Below, piece by piece: positions 7,688 to 15,701 of a stretch of DNA of 36,842 bases; the first letter of the stretch is position 1; each line of letters opens with the position of its first letter. This DNA is from CAYXDO01 sp964463485. GTDB taxonomy: Bacteria > Myxococcota > Kuafuiibacteriia > Kuafuiibacteriales > Kuafuiibacteriaceae. The translations under genes and the position numbers were made by a program. Below the pieces are notes generated by a model, which saw nothing but the letters and a program-made list of their open reading frames with translations, was not told the DNA's origin and did not search any database. Location: contig CAYXDO010000105.1 in NCBI GenBank assembly GCA_964463485.1, forward strand, positions 1-36,842, read 5' to 3'.

Positions 7688-9712
7688 ATGCCCGAGACCA
7701 GGCCCAGGTTCGCCGTAGTCCTCGAACCTCTCGCGCCAGCGTTCCTGAAGGCCGAGGAGGTCGTCTCGGCTTTCTTCGCGTCTCGGGTCGATTCGATCGA
7801 AGAGGGCAAGATCGAGATTCTCGGCGAGCGATACGTGCTGGTGCGAGCCGCGGCGCTCTCGGTGGAGTTCTTTTCGTTGGTCGAGGGCCTCTACGGACCC
7901 GGTCGTGAAGACGAAGCCAATCGGTTCGCGCTCAACATTCTCTTCGACTTGGCGCACTCCGTGGGTGGCTCGGACGCGAGGCGGTTCATTTCCAGCATGC
8001 AGCTCCAGGAGAAGGACGAGCGATTCTCAGCGGGACCCATTCATTTCGCTCACACCGGTTGGGCGCGCGTCCGGCTGCTCCCGGAGTCGATTCTTTCGGA
8101 CGACGACGACTTCTGCTTGGTGTACGACCACGAGAACTCCTTCGAAGCGGACGCTTGGCGCGCGAGTGGGCGCCAGCCTGGATTCTCGGTGTGCATCATG
8201 AACGCTGGATACTCATCCGGCTGGGTCGAGGAGGTCCAGGGTCGGCCCTTGGTGGCCAGTGAGGTCTCGTGTCGCGCGAAAGGAGACGAAGCGTGCCGAT
8301 TCGTGATGGCTCGCCCGGATCGAATCGAAGGGCGAATCGCTCAGTTTTTTCCGCGTGATCGCGCCGAGCGAACGAGCGGCTTGCACCAAGTCCCCGATTT
8401 TTTCGCTCGAAAGCGGATCGAAGAGGAGCTCCAGGCAAGTCAGCGCGACCTCGAGTCGAGGGTGGTGGCTCGGACGGCCGAGCTCGCGGACGCGAACGCG
8501 CGTCTCAAGCTGGAGATCGAAGGGCGTCGTGAGGTCGAGGAGAAGCTCCGGCAAGCGGCGCGTCTGGAAGCGATCGGTCGGTTGGCCGGCGGAATTGCGC
8601 ATGACTTCAATAACCTACTCACTGCGATCACTGGATATACGGACCTGGCGCTCCTGTCGCTGAGCCCAACTCACGAGGCCAGGGCCAACGTCGAGGAGGT
8701 TGCGCGTGCGGCGGAGCTCGCTGCGGCCCTGACGCAGAAGTTGCTCGCACTCAGTCGCGGGCAAGTCTTGGCGCCCGAGCGGCTTGACGTGAACGACGTG
8801 TTGCGGGCCTTGATGAGCTTGCTGGCCAGACTCATCCACGAGGACCTCGAGCTGATCAGCGAGCTCTCGCGGGCACCTCTCGTGGTGCGCGCCGATCGAG
8901 CTCAGCTCGAGCAGGCGATCGTGAACCTCGTCGTCAACGCCCGAGACGCCATTCGTGAAGGTCCGCGACGGTCGGGGCGCATTACGCTCACGACGCGAGC
9001 GGCCCAAGTGCCCGACGGTCACCTCGCCAGCGATGGCCCCATGACAGGCGGGACCTACGCCGTCATCTCGGTCAAGGACGACGGCGGAGGCATGGACGAA
9101 GCGACCCGAGTACATATCTTCGAACCCTTCTTCACGACCAAATCCCAGGGAACCGGCCTGGGGCTTGCCATGGTCTACGGGTTCGTGAAACAAAGCGGTG
9201 GAGCGCTCGAGGTCGAGAGTGAGCTCGGCGCTGGGTCTGATTTTCGAATTCTTTTGAAGAAGCTCGACGAGGATCCCGTGGAGACGCCACCGCCGACCCA
9301 AGCTCCTTCGACGCGCGGCGTCGAATCGGTCTTGCTCGTAGAGGACGAGACCTTCGTTCGTACGCTCGCCGCTCGGGTCCTCGAGAGTTATGGCTACAAA
9401 GTCAGCGTGGCCGGTGATCCAGAAGAAGGTCTGATGCTCGCCAATCGGCTCGGCGACGAGCTGAGTTTGCTCGTGACCGACGTGGTGATGCCGAAGCTCG
9501 GCGGCAAGGAGCTCGCGGAGCGGATTCGGTTGGCTCGCCCCGACCTGAGGGTCCTGTACGTTTCAGGTTACACCGACCAAGAGATCGTCGATCAAACCGC
9601 GCTCCTGCCCGGCGAGAGTTTCCTGCCCAAGCCTTTCACTCCGGTGAAGCTCGCAGAGGCCGTTCGGCGCGCGCTGGACGCTGGCCAGACGTCTCCTCCC
9701 GTGGCAAAGTGA
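7688..9712 (+). CDS. Hybrid sensor histidine kinase with XylR-N/V4R sensory domain and receiver
   Basis: 674 aa, no membrane segment, so probably a cytoplasmic sensor. Order of parts: an XylR-N-like and V4R small-ligand domain (about 20-210, with GWVEEVQGRPLVASEVSC and GDEACRFV, Cys195 and Cys203); a coiled coil (240-290); HisKA with phospho-acceptor His305 (GGIAHDFNNLL); HATPase with N-box NLVVNARDA (413-421), DDGGGMD (464-470) and FEPFFTTK plus GTGLGLAMVYG; and a C-terminal receiver (546-665) with acceptor Asp598 and SGY and KPF motifs. No DNA-binding domain. V4R domains bind small hydrophobic or aromatic ligands or metal centres, which fits the FadL-type channel upstream. The start ATG lies just after that gene's stop. 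Confidence 0.9.
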   Translation: MPETRPRFAVVLEPLAPAFLKAEEVVSAFFASRVDSIEEGKIEILGERYVLVRAAALSVEFFSLVEGLYGPGREDEANRFALNILFDLAHSVGGSDARRFISSMQLQEKDERFSAGPIHFAHTGWARVRLLPESILSDDDDFCLVYDHENSFEADAWRASGRQPGFSVCIMNAGYSSGWVEEVQGRPLVASEVSCRAKGDEACRFVMARPDRIEGRIAQFFPRDRAERTSGLHQVPDFFARKRIEEELQASQRDLESRVVARTAELADANARLKLEIEGRREVEEKLRQAARLEAIGRLAGGIAHDFNNLLTAITGYTDLALLSLSPTHEARANVEEVARAAELAAALTQKLLALSRGQVLAPERLDVNDVLRALMSLLARLIHEDLELISELSRAPLVVRADRAQLEQAIVNLVVNARDAIREGPRRSGRITLTTRAAQVPDGHLASDGPMTGGTYAVISVKDDGGGMDEATRVHIFEPFFTTKSQGTGLGLAMVYGFVKQSGGALEVESELGAGSDFRILLKKLDEDPVETPPPTQAPSTRGVESVLLVEDETFVRTLAARVLESYGYKVSVAGDPEEGLMLANRLGDELSLLVTDVVMPKLGGKELAERIRLARPDLRVLYVSGYTDQEIVDQTALLPGESFLPKPFTPVKLAEAVRRALDAGQTSPPVAK

Positions 9713-9716
9713 GTTC

Positions 9717-10106
9717 GTGGAGAGACCTTCCAAAGAGACCATCGAGTGGTACGAGTCCGCGATCCCCGCCGACGATCGTGTCAAGATGGGCCAGATGTTC
9801 GCCCACCCGTGTTCCTTCGTGAACGGCAACATGTTCTTCGGCACCTTCGCGCAATCGGTCGTCGCTCGCGTTGGTGCTGAGCGGGCCCGAGCGCTCGTGA
9901 GCTCGGGCGCCGCCAAGATCTTCGAGCCGATGGAAGGCCGCGCGTGGAAGGAGTACATCCAGCTCGAGCTTGGCTCGGTGCCCAAGGAGACCCTCGCCGC
10001 CTACGCTCGCGAGGCCTTGGAGGTCACCGCCGAGCTTCCGGCGAAGGCCAAGAAGGGGAGCTCCACACCCAAGAAGAAGGCAGCCCAGAAGAGCAAGAAG
10101 GCCTGA
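9717..10106 (+). CDS. TfoX N-terminal domain protein with lysine-rich tail
   Basis: 129 aa from a GTG four bases after the kinase stop. Residues 10-95 match the TfoX-N fold (VKMGQMFAHPCSFVNGNMFFG, then a helix and the segment KIFEPMEGRAWKEYIQL). The last 25 residues are almost all Lys, Ala, Ser and Pro (PKKKAAQKSKKA), like eukaryotic H1-type histone tails common in myxobacterial DNA-binding proteins. TfoX proteins regulate competence in some gammaproteobacteria, but isolated TfoX-N proteins have no fixed role. The tail suggests nucleic-acid binding by inference only. Confidence 0.8.
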   Translation: MERPSKETIEWYESAIPADDRVKMGQMFAHPCSFVNGNMFFGTFAQSVVARVGAERARALVSSGAAKIFEPMEGRAWKEYIQLELGSVPKETLAAYAREALEVTAELPAKAKKGSSTPKKKAAQKSKKA

Positions 10107-10158
10107 GCGCATCACACGCTCCCTTGCCTCTGGCGCTTGTGCGCGCTACAGCCGCTTC

Positions 10159-11211
10159 ATGCGCGTCTTCCTTCGATGCTGCCTCGCCGCGGCGCTCCTC
10201 ATGCCCGCATGTAAGAGCGAGACCAAACCCAGTCAGGCGCCTTCGAACGACAAGCCCGCGGCAGAACAGGCGCCTCCCGCCGAAAAGCAAGGCTACGCAG
10301 GGATCGTGTTCGACGTGGGTGGTATCGATGACAAGAGCTTCAACGAAGCGGCCCACAAGGGACTCATGCGCGCCAAATCCGAGCTCGGCATCGAGGTCGA
10401 TTTCTACCAGCCGAGTCAGCCCGCCGACCGCAAGACCGGGCTGCGCCGCTTGGTCGCCAAGAAGTTCGAAATCGTCATCGGCGTCGGATTCATCTTCACC
10501 GACGACCTCATCGCGCTCGCCAAGGAATTTCCTGAGAGAAAATTTGCCTGCATCGACATGGTCGAGAAGCCTGAAGGCGAAATTCCGCCCAACCTGGTCG
10601 GGATCAAGTTCAGAGAGGAGCAAGGGTCGTTCTTGGTGGGCGCGCTCGCCGCGCTGACGAGCAAGTCCAAGAAGCTCGGGTTCGTCGGGGGTATGAACGT
10701 ACCCTTGATTCACAAATTCGAGGCGGGGTACAAGGCCGGCGCCAAACACGTCGTCCCCGAGATCGAGGTTCAGGTCAATTATGCCGGAGAGACTCCCAAG
10801 GCCTTCGAAGATCCGGAAGCCGGAAAGTCTCTCGCCCTCGGAATGTACAAAAGCGGCGTCGATGTGATCTTCCACGCCTCCGGCAAGACCGGTTTGGGCG
10901 TATTTCAGGCGGCCAAGGAGACCAACGGACTGGTGATCGGTGTTGACGCCGACCAATCGGCGGAGGCGCCTGGGAAGGTCCTCACCTCCATGACCAAGCA
11001 GGTGGATGTCGCAGTCTTCGAGGTGATCGCGTCGGCCAAGAAGGGCACGTTCAAGCCGGGGCTCCGCGTGTTCGGCCTCGCCGAGGGAGGCGTCGACTTC
11101 GTCTACAACGACTCCAACAAGGCCCTGATTCCGGCCGGAGCCTACGAGAAGGTCATGGCGCTCGAGGCGGACATCGTCGCAGGCAAGATCCAAGTCCCAT
11201 CTGCGCGCTGA
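10159..11211 (+). CDS. BMP-family ABC transporter substrate-binding lipoprotein
   Basis: 350 aa, periplasmic or membrane-anchored binding protein of the BMP (PnrA/BmpA/Med) group, which typically binds purine nucleosides. Lipoprotein signal MRVFLRCCLAAALLMPAC, then a Pro/Ala-rich linker. Family motifs: GGIDDKSFNEAAHKGL (53-68), FIFTDDLIALAKEFPERKFA, LVGIKFREEQGSFLVGALAAL, and IGVDADQSAEAPG near the C-terminus. The ATG at 10159 is chosen because the frame upstream is Arg/Pro-rich and not a signal peptide. Two bases separate it from the ATPase, so it starts a transporter operon. Confidence 0.92.
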   Translation: MRVFLRCCLAAALLMPACKSETKPSQAPSNDKPAAEQAPPAEKQGYAGIVFDVGGIDDKSFNEAAHKGLMRAKSELGIEVDFYQPSQPADRKTGLRRLVAKKFEIVIGVGFIFTDDLIALAKEFPERKFACIDMVEKPEGEIPPNLVGIKFREEQGSFLVGALAALTSKSKKLGFVGGMNVPLIHKFEAGYKAGAKHVVPEIEVQVNYAGETPKAFEDPEAGKSLALGMYKSGVDVIFHASGKTGLGVFQAAKETNGLVIGVDADQSAEAPGKVLTSMTKQVDVAVFEVIASAKKGTFKPGLRVFGLAEGGVDFVYNDSNKALIPAGAYEKVMALEADIVAGKIQVPSAR

Positions 11212-11213
11212 GA

Positions 11214-12740
11214 ATGTCTTCAGTCGCCGAAGCCTCGCTCGCGGTAAAGATGGCGAACGTCACCGTTCGTTATGGGGCGCTCTTGGCCAACAAGGGCGCG
11301 TCCCTTCAAGTTCGCCGAGGCGAGGTGCATGCCGTCGTCGGTGAAAACGGCGCAGGCAAGTCCACCTTGATGAAAGTGCTCTTCGGGCTCGTAACGCCCG
11401 AGAGTGCCGAGCTCGAGGTCTTGGGCCGCAAGCTCTCCCGCCACCGACCGGCGGACGCGATCAGAGTCGGTGTCGGGATGGTCTTTCAGCACTTCGTGCT
11501 CGTGCCCACACTCAGCGTGGCCGAGAACGTCACGCTCGGCGCCGAGCCGAAGCGTGGGCTCTTCTTCGACCGAGGTGTCGCCGAGGCGAGAGTAGCTGCG
11601 CTGTCGACCCAGTTCGGGCTGCCCATCGACCCGAGCGCCCTCGTCGAGAGTTGCTCGGTCGGCATCCAGCAGCGCGTCGAGATCCTGAAGGTCCTCTATC
11701 GAGGAGCCGAAGTCATCATCCTCGACGAACCCACCGCTGTCTTGACTCCGCAGGAAGTCGACGAGCTGATCGTCGTGCTTCGAAGGCTGGCCGAGTCCGG
11801 AAAGACGGTCATACTCATCACGCACAAGATGAGAGAGGTGATGGCGGCGGCGGACCGAGTGACGGTCATGCGAAGGGGCGAGACCATCGAGACGCTCGAC
11901 ATCGCCCACACCACACCCGAGGCCATCGCCGAAAAGACGATCGGGCGAGCGCTGGCGCCTCCGAGCCGCCCTCCGAGAGTCGCCCAGGGAAGCGCGATCC
12001 TCGAGGTCCGGGGACTTTGTTGCCTGTCGAGCTCCGCAATCCCGCTGCTCGACAAGGTCGATTTGGTCGTGAGTTCGCACGAGATCGTGGGGGTGGCGGG
12101 GATCGAAGGGAACGGCCAGAACGAGCTCGTCGAGTGCATCACCGGCCTGCGTCGAGCCGATTCGGGCTCGATTTTGCTGGAGGGAGAGTCTGCCGAAACG
12201 GCCTCCGTCCGGGAGAGGAACGAGCTGGGTGTCGCTCATGTCCCTTCGGATCGGCATGCTCGCGCGGTGATCCTCGAGTTCACGCTGACTGAAAACTCGG
12301 TCCTCGGACGCCAGCACGAGCCCGAGTTTTCGTCGAAGGTCGTGCTGAAGAAGGCCGCTCAGCGGCGCCATGCGGAGCGGATCGTCGAATCCACCGACCT
12401 TCGGCCCAAGGACCCCGACGCGCTGATGAAGCAACTCTCCGGAGGCAATCAGCAGAAGCTCGTGGTCGGCCGAGAGCTCTCTAGGCGGGCCAAGCTGTTC
12501 GTGGCCTGCCATCCAACGCGTGGGCTCGATGTGGGCGCCGCCGAGCTCGTCCTCGGCCAGCTCGTGTCGGAGCGAGCCAGGGGGGCTGGGGTGCTCTTCG
12601 TCTCCGCCGAGCTCTCCGAGCTGCTCGCGATCTCGGACCGAATCGTAGTGATGTTCGGGGGCCGAATCGTTGGTGAGTTGGATCCGACTCAGGTCGACGA
12701 GCGAAGGATCGGCCTGCTCATGGCAGGTCAAGTGGCGTGA
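11214..12740 (+). CDS. BMP-type ABC transporter ATP-binding protein (tandem ATPase)
   Basis: 508 aa with two ABC domains, as in nucleoside (NupO/YufO) and sugar importers. Domain 1 is complete: Walker A GENGAGKST (43-51), Q-loop VFQHFVLVPTLSV, signature SVGIQQR, Walker B VIILDEPTAVLTPQE, and H-loop LITHK. Domain 2 is degenerate at the nucleotide site: its P-loop reads GIEGNGQNE without the GKS/T, and its Walker B end reads ACHPTRGLD where an acidic pair is usual, although the signature LSGGNQQK is intact. This asymmetry is normal for the family. It overlaps the permease start by four bases. Confidence 0.92.
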   Translation: MSSVAEASLAVKMANVTVRYGALLANKGASLQVRRGEVHAVVGENGAGKSTLMKVLFGLVTPESAELEVLGRKLSRHRPADAIRVGVGMVFQHFVLVPTLSVAENVTLGAEPKRGLFFDRGVAEARVAALSTQFGLPIDPSALVESCSVGIQQRVEILKVLYRGAEVIILDEPTAVLTPQEVDELIVVLRRLAESGKTVILITHKMREVMAAADRVTVMRRGETIETLDIAHTTPEAIAEKTIGRALAPPSRPPRVAQGSAILEVRGLCCLSSSAIPLLDKVDLVVSSHEIVGVAGIEGNGQNELVECITGLRRADSGSILLEGESAETASVRERNELGVAHVPSDRHARAVILEFTLTENSVLGRQHEPEFSSKVVLKKAAQRRHAERIVESTDLRPKDPDALMKQLSGGNQQKLVVGRELSRRAKLFVACHPTRGLDVGAAELVLGQLVSERARGAGVLFVSAELSELLAISDRIVVMFGGRIVGELDPTQVDERRIGLLMAGQVA

Positions 12741-13801
12741 GGGGCATGAGAGTCAACCGGCGAACGCTCTTCGAGGTTGCCGTCGCCGCTGCGGCCGTGT
12801 TGCTCGCGTTCCTGGTCGGTGGGTTGGTGATCGCTTTTCAGGGGCACTCTCCCATCGAAGTGTACGGCGTGTTCTTCGACGAGGCGCTCCTCGAGCCTCT
12901 CGGACTGGGTCAGGTGCTCTTCAAGACCACTACGCTCACCTTTACCGGGCTCGCGGCTGCGTTTTCGTTTCGAGCCGGACTCTTCAACATCGGCGGGGAG
13001 GGGCAACTCTACTTGGGCGCGTTTGCGTGCGCGCTCGTGGGTGTGGGTTTGCCGACCTCGACCCCGTCTGCCGTCGCGGTCCCGCTCTGCGTGGCTGCCG
13101 CGTTCCTCGGCGGTGCGCTCGCGGCGTTCGTTCCGGCGGTCTTGAAGGCCGCCAAAGGTACCCATGAAGTCATCACGACCATGATGATGTCGTTCATCCT
13201 GTTGGCGCTCGTCAATTATGGTCTCGAGAAAGTTCGCGTGCCCGAGACGGTGAGGACGCCCGAAGTCATTGCCGCTTCGCGGCTCGCCCACTTGTCTGCG
13301 CTCGAGTCCTCCCTTCGTGGCTCGGACGGCAATTTTACGATCTTCTTGTCGATGGCCGCGGCGCTCCTCGTGTGGCTCGTGTTCGCTTGGTCGCCTCTTG
13401 GGTACGATCTCCGCGCCGTAGGATACTCTCCTAAGGCGGCCGAGTACGGGGGTGTAGAGGTCGGCAAGCTCTCGGTCGTCGCGCTGTTGGTCGCCGGCGG
13501 CCTGGCTGGGTTGGGCGGCGTCAACTTCGTTCTCGGCAGCCCGGGCTACTTCGAGCAGAACTTCGCTCCGTATCAAGGATATCTGGGAATCGCGGTGGCT
13601 CTGTTGGCTCGAAATCACCCTGTCGCGATCGTTCCAGCGGCGTTTCTCTTCTCGCTCCTCGCCGAAGGCGGGCAAGCGATCCAACCCTACGTGCCCAAGG
13701 AGCTTGGAGAGATCCTGCAGGCCGTGGTCATTCTGTTCGTGGTCGTGGGCTCCAAGCTCGTAGAGCGCGCGGCGCTCGCCCGCCCCGGCCCAAGCCAGTG
13801 A
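12737..13801 (+). CDS. BMP-type ABC transporter permease (NupP/YufP-like)
   Basis: 354 aa inner-membrane permease with about nine hydrophobic segments. The cytoplasmic coupling region FNIGGEGQLYLGA is diagnostic of the BPD_transp_2 nucleoside/sugar permeases, and later LRAVGYSPKAAEYGG and GAVELLG-type segments fit. GTG at 12737 overlaps the ATPase stop; an ATG at 12746 is an alternative start. Transporters of this type normally have two permease genes in a row; here a single permease is followed, again with a four-base overlap, by a cytochrome gene. The partner permease is either elsewhere or absent. Confidence 0.88.
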   Translation: MRGMRVNRRTLFEVAVAAAAVLLAFLVGGLVIAFQGHSPIEVYGVFFDEALLEPLGLGQVLFKTTTLTFTGLAAAFSFRAGLFNIGGEGQLYLGAFACALVGVGLPTSTPSAVAVPLCVAAAFLGGALAAFVPAVLKAAKGTHEVITTMMMSFILLALVNYGLEKVRVPETVRTPEVIAASRLAHLSALESSLRGSDGNFTIFLSMAAALLVWLVFAWSPLGYDLRAVGYSPKAAEYGGVEVGKLSVVALLVAGGLAGLGGVNFVLGSPGYFEQNFAPYQGYLGIAVALLARNHPVAIVPAAFLFSLLAEGGQAIQPYVPKELGEILQAVVILFVVVGSKLVERAALARPGPSQ

Positions 13802-15594
13802 GGTCGCGACCACGCCTCGCTCTTCTGCTCGCTGCGTCCTCGCTCGTCGCGAGCGCCGTCTGGTGGCAATGGCGCGGAAGCTTCGGTGCGCGGGGTGTCG
13901 CGCCGATCATTTTAGGCTCGGAGGAGCAATGTGTGGCGTGCCATGGCGACGTGACGGCCTTCGATTCTGCCCACGATCCGGCGGCGCTCGGCTGTTGGGT
14001 TTGTCACCAGGGCGATCGAAGTCAGCGAGCCGCCGGCCTCGCCCATCGCGGAATGATCCCTGTACCCGGAAATCTGAGCTCGGTGGGTATGACTTGTGGA
14101 CGAGCGGGGTGCCATGCCGAGCTCGCGGCTCGGGTGAGTACGAGTCTCATGGCCACCGCGCGTGGCATCGTGTCGGTCGACCGGTTCGTGTTCGGTGAGC
14201 AGCCCACGCCCGATGGCGAGGTCCCGATTTCCGCTGTGGGTACGTCGCCAGCGGATACTCACCTTCGGCAGCTCTGTTCGACCTGCCATCTGTCGAAGTC
14301 CAAGGACACCCCTGGGCCCGTCACCGAATTGTCGAGGGGCGGGGGCTGCGTCGCGTGTCACCTCAGGGAGAATGGACCAAGGCCCGCGCACCCGGGCCTC
14401 ACCATCGACGTGCGCGACGAGAATTGCTTCGGTTGTCACAGTCGATCCGGTCGGATCTCGTTGAGTTACGCGGGGTGGATGGAGAGCGACGGCACGAAGC
14501 CAGGGACTCGGGAGCTTCTGGACGGCCGAAGCGTCGAGCCCTCGAGCGATGACGTTCACCACGCACGGGGGATGGCGTGTATCGATTGCCACACGGCCGA
14601 GGAGACCATGGGAGACGGGCGCCTTCATCTCCATGAGGAGCAAGCGACTCATGTGCGATGTGAAACGTGCCACCGACTGACGCGCGCGCGCACTGCCAGT
14701 GCGGGGGATTGGAATCGAGAGGTCGCAGTCATCATCACCTTGCGCGCTGCTCGTGCCGGACGGCAGCCTACCAACTCAGCGCTCGTCGAAGATCGATCGG
14801 GCGAGGTCCTCACGCACGCCAGACCGCTCGCGGGCGGCGTCGTAGAGCTCTTCGGAAAGCTCGATGGGTTGCGCCGCTTGGCCACGCCCCCCAGCCGAGC
14901 GTGCCGCGCAATCCGAGGTCACGACCGACTCTCTTGTCAGAGTTGCCACTCGACCTGGATCTCGCGGTGCTCGGGTTGCCACACGCAGCGCGACGAGCGC
15001 GGAGAGTGGGTCGAGTACGAAGTCATGCCGCGGGCTACGCCGCCGACGCTCGGGATTCTGGAACGCGACGGCCGTTCTACCATCGAGCCGTTCGCGCCTG
15101 GGATGGTGTTGACCTTGGGCATGGGGCCCCGAACGGATCCGCTCCCCGAAGCCTCGTCGTCGCTCATTGGCCCTCGAGCTCGCTTTGCGCGACTCTATGC
15201 GTTCGCGGCTCCGCACACGACACGACGCGAGGCGCGAGGGTGCGAGTCGTGCCACCGGGATCCGGAGGCGCTCGGGTATGGGCACGGAACGCTGCGTATC
15301 GTCGAAGAGAAGGGCGAGCCGAGGTGGATGTTCGAGCCGACGTACGAGTTGTCGCCATTTGACCGACTCCCCAAAGACGCGTGGATTCGCTTCCGGTCCG
15401 AGCCGGCGGGATCGGCTTCGACGCGCAAGGAGGCCCGGCCGCTCGACCTCCAGACTCAGGATCGAGCTCTTCGGGTGGGCGCCTGCCTGAGTTGCCACGA
15501 CGCGACGAAAGACCGACGGCTCTTCGAAGACTTCGGTGAGAGTCTCCGGGGTCTCTCGAGCAGCTGCCGATTCCCGGGTCGAGTGACGAAGTAG
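13798..15594 (+). CDS. Multiheme cytochrome c with about twelve heme sites
   Basis: 598 aa, exported or anchored by an N-terminal hydrophobic segment (about 7-24). By eye there are eleven CXXCH motifs (CVACH at 45-49, CWVCH at 66-70, then CSTCH, CVACH, CFGCH, CIDCH, CETCH, CQSCH, CSGCH, CESCH and CLSCH) and one CX4CH (residues 100-106), giving up to twelve covalently bound hemes. Expected to move electrons in the periplasm or at the outer surface; the partner is unknown. No match to a named multiheme family (NrfA, OmcA, hydroxylamine oxidoreductase) was recognised. The GTG start overlaps the permease stop by four bases, an unexpected operon partner for a nucleoside importer. Confidence 0.88.
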   Translation: MRSRPRLALLLAASSLVASAVWWQWRGSFGARGVAPIILGSEEQCVACHGDVTAFDSAHDPAALGCWVCHQGDRSQRAAGLAHRGMIPVPGNLSSVGMTCGRAGCHAELAARVSTSLMATARGIVSVDRFVFGEQPTPDGEVPISAVGTSPADTHLRQLCSTCHLSKSKDTPGPVTELSRGGGCVACHLRENGPRPAHPGLTIDVRDENCFGCHSRSGRISLSYAGWMESDGTKPGTRELLDGRSVEPSSDDVHHARGMACIDCHTAEETMGDGRLHLHEEQATHVRCETCHRLTRARTASAGDWNREVAVIITLRAARAGRQPTNSALVEDRSGEVLTHARPLAGGVVELFGKLDGLRRLATPPSRACRAIRGHDRLSCQSCHSTWISRCSGCHTQRDERGEWVEYEVMPRATPPTLGILERDGRSTIEPFAPGMVLTLGMGPRTDPLPEASSSLIGPRARFARLYAFAAPHTTRREARGCESCHRDPEALGYGHGTLRIVEEKGEPRWMFEPTYELSPFDRLPKDAWIRFRSEPAGSASTRKEARPLDLQTQDRALRVGACLSCHDATKDRRLFEDFGESLRGLSSSCRFPGRVTK

Positions 15595-15701
15595 CTCGGC
15601 CCTCGGACCCAGGCATCTTGCCTTCGTCGAGGAGACTTGCACGCCCGGCCTACGACGCCCTTGTCTTTGGACTACCTGCCGCGCAGAGTCCTCCTCGTCC
15701 A

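Noticed and set aside
12728..13813. A 361-aa minus-strand ORF opposite the permease
   Set aside because: Composition (Arg, His, Glu, Gly rich) is typical of antisense shadow of a membrane protein.
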